Notes: a model not told the origin generated them from the letters alone. A DNA stretch of 64,000 nt from Rickettsia typhi (GCA_945875975.1 CAMCMD010000002.1:23063-87062); one strand, 5' to 3'. Shown: positions 27,187 to 36,539, counted from the first letter of the stretch. A program made the numbers and translations.

Positions 27187-27654
27187 TTATTTTTTATCTC
27201 TTAATATTCTGCCTTGTTCTCTCTTCCAATCATCTTCTTTAATTGACTCTCGTTTATCGTATTGCTTTTTACCTCGTGCCAAGCCCAGTTCAATTTTAAT
27301 TTTATTTTTATGGTTAAAATAAAGTGATAATGCTATCAAAGTATAGCCCTTTAATTTGATTTTACCTATTATTTTTTGCATTTCTCGTTTATGAACTAGT
27401 AATTTTCTTGGTCTAAGAGGTGCATGATTAAAACGATTAGCTTTTTCGTATTCTGCAATATGACAATTATACAAGTATAGTTCACCAGCGCTCTCTGCAG
27501 CATGAGAATCAGCCAAGGACACCTTTCCTTCTCTAATAGATTTCAGTTCACTACCAGTGAGTATAATCCCCGCCTCTATGTTTTCCTCTATCGAGTAATC
27601 GAACAATGCCCTTCTATTTTTTGCAACTACTTTCTTATATAAATTATCAGACAT
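27187..27654 (-). CDS. smpB: SsrA-binding protein SmpB
   Basis: Essential tmRNA partner that carries it to stalled ribosomes. The signature 'NRRALFDYSIEENIEAGIIL' near residue 14 and 'TGSELKSIREGKVSLADSHA' are complete, and the basic C-terminal tail ends 'KREQGRILRDKK' after 'ARGKKQYDKRESIKEDDWKR', which includes the D-K-R-x-x-I-K/x element inserted in the mRNA channel. At 155 residues it is standard. Its 5' end overlaps dapA by 8 nt. ssrA and sspB lie about 1.5-2 kb away. Confidence 0.97.
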   Translation of the reverse strand: MSDNLYKKVVAKNRRALFDYSIEENIEAGIILTGSELKSIREGKVSLADSHAAESAGELYLYNCHIAEYEKANRFNHAPLRPRKLLVHKREMQKIIGKIKLKGYTLIALSLYFNHKNKIKIELGLARGKKQYDKRESIKEDDWKREQGRILRDKK

Positions 27655-28537
27655 CTTTTTCTAAACCTACAATCTCGGACATAAGGTCACTGATTTTTCT
27701 TCTGGTATCTTCGCGGGCTTTTGTCAGTGGTAACCGAATTTTATCACTACATAACTTAAGTTCATGAGCTGCACATTTGATGCCAATAGGATTACTTTCA
27801 GAAAATAAAGCTGACATAAATGGCATCAAATTTTGCTGCAGCTCTCTTGCTTTATCAAGGTTACCAGAACTCCATGAGCTTTCAATTTTTTTACAAAGCT
27901 TTGGAAAAATATTTGCTATGACCGAAACGCACCCAACACCTCCATGTGCACTATAAGCTAAAAATCTATTATCATCACCGGCCAGAAAAACAAAAGTTGA
28001 ATTTACTTGCGTCAAAAGTCTTAATGGCTTTTCAATATCGCTACTACAATCTTTTAATGCTACTATTTTATCAAGGGCTGAAAGTCTGATTATTGTATTG
28101 TCTGACATATCACAGCCAGTTCTTCCTGGATGTAGATATATCATTATAGGCAAGGTACTAGCATTATTTATGGCTTGGAAGTGTTGATATAACCCTTCTT
28201 GCTCTGGTCTAATATAATGCGGAGCAGTACACATTAAACCGTTTATATCCATGCTCGAGAGAATAGATACTTTTTCGCATACCGACGCAGTACTAACCCC
28301 CACTATGCTGGCTATAATAGGAATTCTTCCTTTTGAACAATCTATTGCCGTTTTAATTAGCTCATAATATTCTTCATCCGAAAGACTGCTTCCCTCACCA
28401 GTAGACCCCGCTACCACCAGGCCATTAATCCCAGAGGCTATTTGTCTCTCTATAAGAGGTTCCAGCGTTCTAAAATCAATATTGTCATTTTCATCTAATG
28501 GAGTAATAAGTGCCGTTAAAATTCCCTTGAATATCAT
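27647..28537 (-). CDS. dapA: 4-hydroxy-tetrahydrodipicolinate synthase
   Basis: First committed step to diaminopimelate and lysine, condensing pyruvate and aspartate semialdehyde. Motifs: 'GTGEGSSL'-type loop 'AGSTGEGSSLSDEEYYELI', the Tyr of 'MIYLHPGRTGCDMSDN', and the Schiff-base Lys in 'IVALKDCSSDIEKPLRLL'. The 296-residue length is standard. It overlaps smpB and ilvE by 8 and 4 nt. In a wall-bearing symbiont DAP is probably needed for peptidoglycan. Confidence 0.96.
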   Translation of the reverse strand: MIFKGILTALITPLDENDNIDFRTLEPLIERQIASGINGLVVAGSTGEGSSLSDEEYYELIKTAIDCSKGRIPIIASIVGVSTASVCEKVSILSSMDINGLMCTAPHYIRPEQEGLYQHFQAINNASTLPIMIYLHPGRTGCDMSDNTIIRLSALDKIVALKDCSSDIEKPLRLLTQVNSTFVFLAGDDNRFLAYSAHGGVGCVSVIANIFPKLCKKIESSWSSGNLDKARELQQNLMPFMSALFSESNPIGIKCAAHELKLCSDKIRLPLTKAREDTRRKISDLMSEIVGLEKDV

Positions 28538-29409
28538 AATATTTTGCCTACCACTTTAGCATATTCTTGTTGCAGTCTTGTTACTAGGTTGTTATTAGGA
28601 AATTCTACCTTAGCATTATCATATGATATTGAAAAAACTCCACGTATTTCTGCAGAAGTGCCCGTTAAAAAACAAGAGTCATACCGCCCTATATCTCCCA
28701 CCAACAATCTCTCTTCTTTAACTTCTATACCAATATTTCTTGCAATTTCCATAACGGTTTGGCGTGTTATACCATTAAGAAAACGATCAGCTATAGGAGT
28801 CACGATCGTCCCCCCCTTACCAAAGAAGATATTAGTCGTAGAACTCTCGGCAATATCGTCATACTGATCTAATATTAGCGCATCATCATAACCAAGGTCT
28901 TGAGCCAGTTTCTGCGATACCGTCATCATTGCATAATGAGCTGAGGATTTACATTGTGGCGGCATTGCATCAACCCCTATTTTACGCCATGGTGTAACAT
29001 ATAACTTCATACCATTTTTAAAAGTTGGGCTCGATTCCGTAGCTAATACGAGTATGTTACATTTTAAAATTGGATTATAAGCCCCTAGTGTTTCTGCACC
29101 TCGCCAAATAAGCGGGCGTACGTAAGCATCTTTTAGATTATTCAAACGAAGCACTTCATGGGTAGCTTGATTAATCTCATCAGCCGAAAAATTTACTTTT
29201 AAATGCATCGCTTCTGCTGAACGGAGCAGTCTATTTGTATGCTCCATCAATTTAAAAATCTTGCCATTGTAAGCACGCTCTCCCTCGTATACTGCTCCAG
29301 CATAGTGTAAACTATGAGTAAGAACATGAACATATGCTTCATCCCAAGGCACAATTTCACCATTTATCCAAATATAGTCGGACATTTTATTTGATAATTT
29401 AAAATTCAT
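28534..29409 (-). CDS. ilvE: branched-chain amino acid aminotransferase
   Basis: A PLP enzyme of fold type IV. Motifs: 'WINGEIVPWDEAYVHVLTHS' near residue 20, 'YAGAVYEGERAYNGKIFKL', 'RPLIWRGAETLG' and the PLP-Lys region ('YAMMTVSQKLAQDLGYDDAL' contains the catalytic Lys after 'CKSSAHYAMMT'). I chose ATG 29409 because GAAGGA lies 5 nt upstream. The 291 residues are standard. Family members interconvert Leu/Ile/Val and their ketoacids; the rest of that pathway is not in the window, so the physiological role is open. Confidence 0.93.
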   Translation of the reverse strand: MNFKLSNKMSDYIWINGEIVPWDEAYVHVLTHSLHYAGAVYEGERAYNGKIFKLMEHTNRLLRSAEAMHLKVNFSADEINQATHEVLRLNNLKDAYVRPLIWRGAETLGAYNPILKCNILVLATESSPTFKNGMKLYVTPWRKIGVDAMPPQCKSSAHYAMMTVSQKLAQDLGYDDALILDQYDDIAESSTTNIFFGKGGTIVTPIADRFLNGITRQTVMEIARNIGIEVKEERLLVGDIGRYDSCFLTGTSAEIRGVFSISYDNAKVEFPNNNLVTRLQQEYAKVVGKIL

Positions 29410-29506
29410 AAATTCCTTCAAAATATTATAGTCAATTTGCTTAAATAGGATTATATTACTCGTAAGAACTAAATATTTTCTAAAACCTGTTAATAATTTA
29501 GTACAA

Positions 29507-30184
29507 ATGGATAAAAAACCACATATTCTAATAGTTGATGATGATAACAGAATACTAAAACTTTTGAAGAAATTTCTTACTCAAAATAATTTTTTAGTCT
29601 CTACAAGCGCCTCTGCGAGAGAAGCATCAGAGCTGCTGTCAAATTTTGTATATGATCTAATTATACTAGATGTCATGATGCCTGAAATTACTGGAATTGA
29701 TTTTGCTCAAAGAATAAGATCAAATGGGATGATAATGCCCGTAGTTATGTTAACCGCTCTTTCTGAACCAGAAGATAAAATTAAAGGTTTAGAATCTGGG
29801 GCTAGTGACTATGTTACAAAACCTTTTGAACCAAGAGAGCTCCTTTTGAGAATTAATAATCTAATTAACTCTCACAAACGATTTAAAAAAGAACAGGAAA
29901 TTATCAGATTTGGTAATAATACGTATAATCTAATAACCAAGGTTTTAATACAAAATGGCACCGATATTAAACTCAGTTCTGCCGAAGAAAAACTTCTAGG
30001 CACTTTAGTCAAATCAGAAAATAAGGTTATTTCTAGAGAAGAACTTTCAATAGAACTCGGGGGGTTAAATCTAAGATCTGTAGATGTTCAGATTGTTAGA
30101 CTCAGAAATAAGATAGAGCCTGATCCAAAAAATCCTAAATTTCTTAAAACAATACGAAACAAAGGATATGTCCTCTATACTTAG
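29507..30184 (+). CDS. OmpR-type response regulator
   Basis: A 225-residue regulator. Receiver domain: acidic pocket Asp11-Asp12, phosphoacceptor Asp55 ('LIILDVMMPEITG'), Thr/Lys switch 'VMLTALSEPEDK' and 'DYVTKPFEPREL'. The C-terminal winged helix ends 'FLKTIRNKGYVLY'. The downstream gene overlaps its last 17 bp and encodes the likely partner kinase. It diverges from ilvE across about 100 bp. Confidence 0.95.
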   Translation: MDKKPHILIVDDDNRILKLLKKFLTQNNFLVSTSASAREASELLSNFVYDLIILDVMMPEITGIDFAQRIRSNGMIMPVVMLTALSEPEDKIKGLESGASDYVTKPFEPRELLLRINNLINSHKRFKKEQEIIRFGNNTYNLITKVLIQNGTDIKLSSAEEKLLGTLVKSENKVISREELSIELGGLNLRSVDVQIVRLRNKIEPDPKNPKFLKTIRNKGYVLYT

Positions 30185-31475
30185 CTCTTTACCTAAAAAT
30201 TTATTTCCTAAAAGCCTATTGACTCGGTTCATGCTAATTATCATTGTACCAGTATTAATCAGTCAACTTCTTGCAGTATATTTGTTTTATAAAAGGCATT
30301 GGTATAATGTTTCTCAAAATACAAGCTACCTAATAGCTACAGAAATTTCGGAGCTTATTAATAATCTTAATAATAAAAAAATACCTAAGCATGGCACTTA
30401 TCTCAATCTCGAATATTCTATTATTTCTTCGAAATTACCAGATTCCACTGGAAAAAAATACATAGAAGAGCTAGAGATTTTTAAAAAATTACTGCAAGAA
30501 GCACTTGGGCAAGAAGGAGTAATTGTTTTTGATCAGAGCAAGAATGTCGATTTATACCTTGAAATCAACTCAGAAACCTTGTTGATTAAGTTGCCTTATA
30601 AAGCTCTTTTAAATCCAACAACTAGTATTTTTGTATTATGGATTATTTTTCTTACTATATTGCTACTTTCAATTTCGCTAATATTTTCAAAAAATCAGAT
30701 AAAATCAATTATTGAACTCACTGATGCGGCCGAACGTTATGGCCGAGGAGAAAAAACGGATAATTATAAGCCTTCGGGTGCAAGGGAAATTAGACAAGCG
30801 GGGCTAGCTTTTTTAAAAATGAGAGACCGCATTGAACACCAAACTACAAAACGCACTCAAATGTTAGCTATGATATCTCATGATCTCAAAACTCCTCTTA
30901 CTCGTATGAAACTACAAGCCGAACTCATGGATGAATCGGAAGAAAGGGAGGAATTACAGTATGATATAGACAGTATGCAACACATGATTGACTCCTATTT
31001 AGATTTTGCACGTGGAGAAGGAGGCGAAGATTTTAAAGCAACAAATCTTAATAACTGGATTTCCTCTTATATCAAAACTAAGTGGTCTGAGTATAATATC
31101 ACGCTGGATATTAGCCCAGAACCAGTTATAACGCTTATCAAACCACATTCTTTTCAGAGAGCGATTTCTAACCTCGTTGGTAACGCTTTCAAATATTCAT
31201 CTAAAGTCAAGATTTCTATATCTTCAAGCCCAGACGATGTACTCATCATTATTGAAGATAATGGCAAAGGCATCAAAAAAAATGAACGAAGCTCAGTGTT
31301 TAAACCATTTTATCGTGCTGATAAGTCAAGACCCTTAGATAACTCAGCTGGTGTTGGTCTGGGCCTAGCTATTACAAAAGAAATAATCAGTGGTCATTAT
31401 GGCAGCATTACGCTAGGTGAAAGCAAAATTCTCAAAGGACTACTTGTACAAATTAAATTACCAGTAAAAAAATAG
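30168..31475 (+). CDS. EnvZ-like sensor histidine kinase
   Basis: A 435-residue inner-membrane kinase. TM1 (~17-40) and TM2 (~150-175) flank a small periplasmic sensor of ~110 residues. A HAMP linker precedes the dimerisation helix with phosphoacceptor His238 ('AMISHDLKTPLTRMKLQAEL'). The ATPase has N box 'NLVGNAFKYSSKVKI', G1 'DNGKGI' and 'GVGLGLAITKEII'. This is an EnvZ/OmpR arrangement; the signal is unknown. Plausible targets are the two porin genes in this window, but that is inference. uppS follows after 4 bp. Confidence 0.95.
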   Translation: MSSILSSLPKNLFPKSLLTRFMLIIIVPVLISQLLAVYLFYKRHWYNVSQNTSYLIATEISELINNLNNKKIPKHGTYLNLEYSIISSKLPDSTGKKYIEELEIFKKLLQEALGQEGVIVFDQSKNVDLYLEINSETLLIKLPYKALLNPTTSIFVLWIIFLTILLLSISLIFSKNQIKSIIELTDAAERYGRGEKTDNYKPSGAREIRQAGLAFLKMRDRIEHQTTKRTQMLAMISHDLKTPLTRMKLQAELMDESEEREELQYDIDSMQHMIDSYLDFARGEGGEDFKATNLNNWISSYIKTKWSEYNITLDISPEPVITLIKPHSFQRAISNLVGNAFKYSSKVKISISSSPDDVLIIIEDNGKGIKKNERSSVFKPFYRADKSRPLDNSAGVGLGLAITKEIISGHYGSITLGESKILKGLLVQIKLPVKK

Positions 31476-31479
31476 CTTT

Positions 31480-32163
31480 ATGAAACAAAATTTAAATCAC
31501 TTAGCAATAATTATGGATGGCAATGCCAGGTGGGCAAAGCTCAATAAAAAATCTAAAGCTGAGGGGCATAAAAAGGGAGCAGAAGTTGCAAAATCTCTAA
31601 TTCCTCACCTATCAAAATTAGGGATAAACTATCTTACCTTATATACATTTTCATCCGAAAACTGGCAAAGACCGGCTGAAGAAGTCTCTATTTTAATTAA
31701 TCTTTTGAGTCACTACGTCTTGCATGAAACAAAAATTCTTGCCAAACATGGGATTAAGCTTAAAATTATAGGCCATCTGGAGAAATTGGCTCCGTCGCTT
31801 CAACAAAAAATAAAATTTGCTGTTGAAAGCACTAAAAACAACTCCAAAGCTACTGTCTGCATAGCTTTTAGCTACGGTAGTAGAGCAGAAATGGTAGACG
31901 CCTTCACCAAAGCGATTAACTCTGGTATAACAAAAATTACAGAAGACAATTTTAGAAATTTCTTATATGATCCAGAAATGCCAGATGTAGATCTTTTAAT
32001 TAGAACTGGCAGCGAATACAGAATTAGTAATTTTTTGTTGTGGCAACTAGCCTACGCTGAACTATATTTTTTGGATAAATTTTGGCCAGAATTTGATATA
32101 AACGACCTAGAAAAAGCCATAGAAAATTACTCAACTCGTCAAAGAAACTTTGGTGGTAGATAG
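31480..32163 (+). CDS. uppS: undecaprenyl diphosphate synthase
   Basis: Cis-prenyltransferase making the C55 carrier for peptidoglycan and LPS sugars. Catalytic Asp13 in 'IIMDGNARWAK', 'YLTLYTFSSENWQRPAEEV' near residue 47 and the C-terminal 'LLIRTGSEYRISNFLLWQLA' are all diagnostic. At 227 residues it is typical. It begins 4 bp after the kinase gene and precedes cdsA by 17 bp. Confidence 0.96.
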   Translation: MKQNLNHLAIIMDGNARWAKLNKKSKAEGHKKGAEVAKSLIPHLSKLGINYLTLYTFSSENWQRPAEEVSILINLLSHYVLHETKILAKHGIKLKIIGHLEKLAPSLQQKIKFAVESTKNNSKATVCIAFSYGSRAEMVDAFTKAINSGITKITEDNFRNFLYDPEMPDVDLLIRTGSEYRISNFLLWQLAYAELYFLDKFWPEFDINDLEKAIENYSTRQRNFGGR

Positions 32164-32180
32164 AAATTGTATACTAGCTT

Positions 32181-32837
32181 ATGAATAAAAGAAATTTATT
32201 GATTCGTTGTCTTTCCGGGTTGCTACTGGGATGTTTTTTTATTGTAGCAATTTTTGTTTTTAGACCGCTCTTTTATATCGCAATTTATGGCATCGCGGCT
32301 GTGATGCTTCTTGAGTGGTATAATATCACTAAATCATCATTATACCATAATCTGATTGGTCTAATCGCAATACCTATTCCTATAGCTTCCTTATTGCTTA
32401 TTTCCTATATTGATCGCACGGGTTGGCTATTAATGACATTTTTCTGTATAATTTGGAGCGTTGATGTTATGGCAATGTTTGGGGGAAAGCTTGTTGGAGG
32501 CCCTAAATTAGCTTCTAAAACTAGTCCAAATAAAACTATTAGCGGCCTAATTATTGGCGTTTCTAGTGCGATAATTAGTCTTAATATTCTGACTTTAATT
32601 CCAGCATATAGTCTTCCCTATATGATAGCTAAATCAAATGTATCATTAAGTTTTTTTGCTCTAATTATTGGAGTTACTGCGCAGATAAGCGATTTGAGCA
32701 TATCATTACTAAAAAGAAGATTTAAAATCAAAGATACAGGAACAATTATACCTGGTCACGGTGGAGCGCTTGACAGATTTGACAGTATTATTCTAACTGC
32801 CCCATTGATTGCCTTGTACTTGCTTAATAACGTTTAG
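32181..32837 (+). CDS. cdsA: phosphatidate cytidylyltransferase
   Basis: Inner-membrane enzyme making CDP-diacylglycerol, the substrate of PgsA. About six helices and the C-terminal family signature 'SISLLKRRFKIKDTGTIIPG' then 'HGGALDRFDS' are visible. At 218 residues it is shorter than E. coli CdsA (285), a size common in Rickettsiales. It follows uppS in the usual uppS-cdsA order. Confidence 0.95.
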   Translation: MNKRNLLIRCLSGLLLGCFFIVAIFVFRPLFYIAIYGIAAVMLLEWYNITKSSLYHNLIGLIAIPIPIASLLLISYIDRTGWLLMTFFCIIWSVDVMAMFGGKLVGGPKLASKTSPNKTISGLIIGVSSAIISLNILTLIPAYSLPYMIAKSNVSLSFFALIIGVTAQISDLSISLLKRRFKIKDTGTIIPGHGGALDRFDSIILTAPLIALYLLNNV

Positions 32838-32847
32838 TATATCTATA

Positions 32848-33174
32848 ATGATAGAGAAACCTTCAAATAGCTTTACTTTTACTAAGAAAAAAGCCTTTAA
32901 TATCGTAGTGTTTTTAATGCTATCTTACTTTGTCTTTCATTCAATTTATGGTAGCAGAGGGGTATTGGCCTATTTTAAGTTGCAGGCAGAGCTAAGCAGC
33001 TCGCACAAAAAGCTTGAATTTTTAAGAGCAGAACGACTAGAAATTGAAAACAGAACAAAGCTATTAAGACATGAATCTATAGATAAGGATATGCTTGACG
33101 AAAAAATTAGAAATGTGCTTGGATTTTCTGCCCCAGAAGAAAAAATATTTAAAACGCCGCTTAAAAGCGATTAA
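32848..33174 (+). CDS. ftsB: FtsB/DivIC-like septum formation initiator
   Basis: A 108-residue bitopic protein: short cytoplasmic Lys-rich N-terminus, one membrane helix (~17-38, 'NIVVFLMLSYFVFHSIYG'), then a periplasmic coiled coil ('ELSSSHKKLEFLRAERLEIE') and 'DMLDEKIRNVLGF', as in alphaproteobacterial FtsB. It would join FtsL and FtsQ in the divisome. I took the ATG at 32848; a longer frame from 32809 would overlap cdsA. Confidence 0.8.
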   Translation: MIEKPSNSFTFTKKKAFNIVVFLMLSYFVFHSIYGSRGVLAYFKLQAELSSSHKKLEFLRAERLEIENRTKLLRHESIDKDMLDEKIRNVLGFSAPEEKIFKTPLKSD

Positions 33175-33193
33175 CTTAAGAGAAGAAAATATT

Positions 33194-33811
33194 ATGAGAG
33201 TTGTTGTATATAAAAATGATTTACCTGATGATCTTCACTTAGCGGGAGATATTGCAATTGATTCAGAAACAATGGGTTTGAGCTTCCATCGAGATAGGTT
33301 ATGTGTATTGCAAATTAGTAACGGGGATGGGGATTCATATTTAATTCAATTTGATCAAAATAACTACTCTGCCCCTAATTTAAAAAAACTACTTCTAGAT
33401 GAAAACAGAGGCAAAATATTTCATTATGCTAGATTTGATTTGGCGGTTATCAAGAAATATTTGGAAATAGATCTGGTGAACATCTTCTGCACAAAAATTG
33501 CATCAAAATTAGTTCGAACCTATACAGATTACCACGGATTAAAAGATTTGTGTCGAGAATTGCTTGGCATAACTATTTCCAAACAACAACAATCATCTTA
33601 TTGGGGGGCAGCAGAACTAAGCGAAGACCAAAAAGAGTATGCTGCAAAAGACGTAGTTTATCTTCACTCTCTTAGAGCAATACTTATAGACCGTCTCATT
33701 GAATTAAATAGAAATAAAATTGCTCACAAATTATTTGAATTTTTACCAATTAGAGCGGAGCTTGATTTAATTGGCTGGAATGATATAGATATTTTTTCCC
33801 ACGGTAGTTAA
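33194..33811 (+). CDS. rnd: ribonuclease D, catalytic domain only
   Basis: A 3'-5' exonuclease of the DEDDy type that trims tRNA 3' ends. Asp/Glu in 'IAIDSETMGLSFHRDRLCVL', Asp in 'FHYARFDLAVIKKYL' and Tyr-x3-Asp in 'EYAAKDVVYLHSL' complete the active site. The 205-residue protein lacks the C-terminal HRDC domains of E. coli RNase D, as in other Rickettsiales. GAAGAA precedes ATG 33194. kdsD follows immediately. Confidence 0.93.
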   Translation: MRVVVYKNDLPDDLHLAGDIAIDSETMGLSFHRDRLCVLQISNGDGDSYLIQFDQNNYSAPNLKKLLLDENRGKIFHYARFDLAVIKKYLEIDLVNIFCTKIASKLVRTYTDYHGLKDLCRELLGITISKQQQSSYWGAAELSEDQKEYAAKDVVYLHSLRAILIDRLIELNRNKIAHKLFEFLPIRAELDLIGWNDIDIFSHGS

Positions 33812-33812
33812 G

Positions 33813-34760
33813 ATGAATTATGTAACCTTAGCAAAAGATAGCATACTAGATCAGTCGAAAGCTCTGCATGTTTTGGCCCATGATATTCCACATGATTTCT
33901 CAGATTTAGTTGAATATATACTAAAATTTAAAGGAAGAGTCGTTCTTATGGGGATGGGGAAAAGCGGCTATATTGCTAAAAAAATTGCCGCCAGTTTAGC
34001 CTCCACGGGTACTCCGGCATTCTATATTCATCCCGGGGAGGCAAGTCACGGCGACCTTGGCATGATTACTGAAATAGATATGGTAATTATGTTATCTAAC
34101 TCCGGAGAAACTAAAGAATTATTTGACACAATAAATTATTGCAAACGATTCAATATAAAAATTGCAGCAATTACTATGAACAGCAACTCTACTCTCGGTA
34201 AAAGTAGCGATTTTCTTCTAAAATTACCGACCCAAAGTGAAACATCTTCTATTTCAGCTCCCACAACTTCTTCGTTAATGACATTATCGATAGGAGACGC
34301 ACTAGTGACTACTCTGCACCAGTCCAAAGGATTTACAAAAGAGGATTTTAAGATATTTCACCCTGGTGGTAAGATAGGAACGAATTTATTGAAAGTATCA
34401 GACGTAATGAAAGGTGAAGGAGATCTCCCAATAGTGCAAGAAAGCACTAAATTTACCGAAGTACTAATTACTATGAATGAAAAATGCCTTGGGTGTGCAA
34501 TCGTTTTAAACAAGGATGATGGCATAATAGGAATAATTACTGATGGAGATCTTAGAAGACATATTAATGAGAGTTTAGGTAGCAAGAAAGCCAAAGATGT
34601 GATGACTAGTAATCCAAGAACAATAGCTGATAATGCACTAGCAACAGAGGCGATATCCATCATGAATCAAAAATCCATTACTGTTCTTCCTGTGACTCGA
34701 GAGAATCAACTTGTAGGAGTAGTGCATATTCATGATATACTGAGACATGGAGTTGCATGA
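33813..34760 (+). CDS. kdsD: D-arabinose 5-phosphate isomerase (SIS + two CBS domains)
   Basis: Makes arabinose 5-phosphate for Kdo of LPS. SIS domain (residues ~30-180): 'VVLMGMGKSGYIAKKIAASL', 'TPAFYIHPGEASHGDLGMI', 'LSNSGETKELFDTI'. Linker 'FKIFHPGGKIGTNLLKV' is conserved, and two CBS repeats (~200-315) follow, with 'GIITDGDLRRHI' and 'GVVHIHDILRHG'. At 315 residues it is full length. Its stop overlaps lptC by 4 nt, giving the standard kdsD-lptC-lptA-lptB operon. Confidence 0.95.
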   Translation: MNYVTLAKDSILDQSKALHVLAHDIPHDFSDLVEYILKFKGRVVLMGMGKSGYIAKKIAASLASTGTPAFYIHPGEASHGDLGMITEIDMVIMLSNSGETKELFDTINYCKRFNIKIAAITMNSNSTLGKSSDFLLKLPTQSETSSISAPTTSSLMTLSIGDALVTTLHQSKGFTKEDFKIFHPGGKIGTNLLKVSDVMKGEGDLPIVQESTKFTEVLITMNEKCLGCAIVLNKDDGIIGIITDGDLRRHINESLGSKKAKDVMTSNPRTIADNALATEAISIMNQKSITVLPVTRENQLVGVVHIHDILRHGVA

Positions 34761-35374
34761 ATCAATTAAACCACAATCAAAATAAATTTAAACATTTTAC
34801 AAGTTTAATTGTAAAATATCTCTTTCTTTGTTCGGGAGTATTAGTACTCATACTTATTTTTATTACTATTATATATTCTTCTAATCCATCACAAAATAAC
34901 CAAACTATTAAGCAAGATATCCTTAATAATAAACCTTACCTTACAAAAGATTATTCGTTAGGTATAGAGAATCCAGTTTTCGAAGGGATTAGTAATAATT
35001 TAGTCCCCTATAAAATACTCGCCAATACAATGGTGAAAGATAAATATAACAACTACATCCTTCAATTCGTATCTGGCAAATACTTCTCAAGCGATGGCGA
35101 TATAATTATAAAATCAAATGAAGCTACTCTTGATGATCTAGCAAAAAAAATTATACTTAAGGATAATGTACTGGTAATTTTTAATGGTATTAAATTAAAA
35201 TCAAATCAATTAAATCTCAATATTAATAATCAGAATATAAATAGCGAGGCTCCAGTAATAGTAGATTTTTCTAATTCATATATTAAAGCTGACAAACTTG
35301 ACTCTGATGATTATTCTAAAATCATTAGATTCAAAGGTAATGTAGAGTCAGTATTTGACATAGATGATTTCTAG
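34757..35374 (+). CDS. lptC: LPS export protein LptC
   Basis: A 205-residue bitopic protein with one membrane helix (~18-40) and a periplasmic beta-jellyroll that passes LPS from LptBFG to LptA. 'IENPVFEGISNNLVPYKILA' and 'KYFSSDGDIIIKSNEATLDD' match the family. Sequence conservation is low, so the assignment leans on its position between kdsD (4-nt overlap) and lptA (3-bp gap). Confidence 0.9.
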   Translation: MNQLNHNQNKFKHFTSLIVKYLFLCSGVLVLILIFITIIYSSNPSQNNQTIKQDILNNKPYLTKDYSLGIENPVFEGISNNLVPYKILANTMVKDKYNNYILQFVSGKYFSSDGDIIIKSNEATLDDLAKKIILKDNVLVIFNGIKLKSNQLNLNINNQNINSEAPVIVDFSNSYIKADKLDSDDYSKIIRFKGNVESVFDIDDF

Positions 35375-35377
35375 ATA

Positions 35378-35812
35378 ATGGCAAAATTTCTAATTTTTTT
35401 ATTGATGATTTGTACAAGCCAGACTTTAAGAGCCAGTGATAAAATTCAAATAACATGCGATAATCTCACACTTAACAAAAAAGACCTATCAGCTACTTTC
35501 GAAAATAATGTAAGAGTTGTGTTTGAAGACCAAAATATTTCTACCAATAAGCTAATTATCTACTATTCTGATCTAAGTCCCAAAAGAGAAATAATAAAAA
35601 TTGTTTTTCCTACAACAATCAAAGCTATTAAAAGCAACAAAAACAATGTTGATGTTATTATTGCTGATAGTGGTGAATTTGACAATTTAGCAAAAAAACT
35701 TACTTTACTTGGAAACGTTCGGATACAAAAAGATGCTAATATACTAGTAACAGATAAAATGGTATACTTTGCTAAACTAAAATCTATAGAAGCACTGCCT
35801 AATGCAAAATAA
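35378..35812 (+). CDS. lptA: LPS transport periplasmic protein LptA
   Basis: A 144-residue protein with a signal peptide (hydrophobic core ~4-14, cleavage after 'LRAS') and an OstA-type beta-jellyroll ('ITCDNLTLNKKDLSATFENN', 'VIIADSGEFDNLAKKLTLLG'). It bridges LptC and LptD in the periplasm. It overlaps lptB by 11 nt. Confidence 0.92.
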   Translation: MAKFLIFLLMICTSQTLRASDKIQITCDNLTLNKKDLSATFENNVRVVFEDQNISTNKLIIYYSDLSPKREIIKIVFPTTIKAIKSNKNNVDVIIADSGEFDNLAKKLTLLGNVRIQKDANILVTDKMVYFAKLKSIEALPNAK

Positions 35813-36539
35813 GCTTGTAATAAAAAATCTGTCAAAATCTTACGATAGAAAACCGGTCTTGAGAGACATTAACTGCTGCCTTTATCAAGGAGAAGTGGTG
35901 GGGCTTTTTGGACCAAATGGGGCTGGGAAAACTACTTTATTCAGCATTATTATCGGCTTAATTAGGGCTGATTTAGGAGAACTATCTTTAAATGATCAAG
36001 ATATCACCAATTTACCAATGTATTCAAGATCAAGACTTGGTTTAGGTTACTTACCTCAAGAATCATCAATTTTCAGAGGGTTATCGGTAAAAGATAATAT
36101 CCGTGCTATACTTGAAATAACTTTAATTAGCAAAGAAGAAATAGAGTCTAAATGCGAAGAATTAATGGACGAATTCTCAATTAGTCACTTAAAAAATAAG
36201 TCATCTAGTACTTTATCTGGTGGTGAAAGACGAAGACTTGAAATAGCAAGAACACTTGCATCTAACCCTAAATTCATTCTTTTAGATGAACCTTTAGCTG
36301 GTATTGACCCTATCGCAGTTAAAGATATAAAATTACTCATCTCACATTTAAAAAATCGTAATATTGGCATTTTGATTACTGACCACAATGTTCGTGATAC
36401 TCTAGATATAGTGGATCGAGCTTATATTATTTATGATGGAAAAGTATTGATGGAGGGTAAACCTTCTGAAATAGTTGGAAGTTCAGAAGTGCGTGAAGTG
36501 TACCTAGGTCAGACTTTCTTAGAAAGAGATTATAAGTAG
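35802..36539 (+). CDS. lptB: LPS export ABC ATPase LptB
   Basis: A 245-residue ABC ATPase powering LPS extraction. Walker A 'LFGPNGAGKTTLFSIIIGLI' near residue 35, Q-loop 'GYLPQESSIFRGLSVKDNI', signature 'LSGGERRRLEIARTL', Walker B 'FILLDEPLAGIDP' and switch His in 'GILITDHNVRDTL' are complete. It ends the kdsD-lptCAB operon, with ctaG 15 bp downstream. Confidence 0.96.
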   Translation: MQNKLVIKNLSKSYDRKPVLRDINCCLYQGEVVGLFGPNGAGKTTLFSIIIGLIRADLGELSLNDQDITNLPMYSRSRLGLGYLPQESSIFRGLSVKDNIRAILEITLISKEEIESKCEELMDEFSISHLKNKSSSTLSGGERRRLEIARTLASNPKFILLDEPLAGIDPIAVKDIKLLISHLKNRNIGILITDHNVRDTLDIVDRAYIIYDGKVLMEGKPSEIVGSSEVREVYLGQTFLERDYK

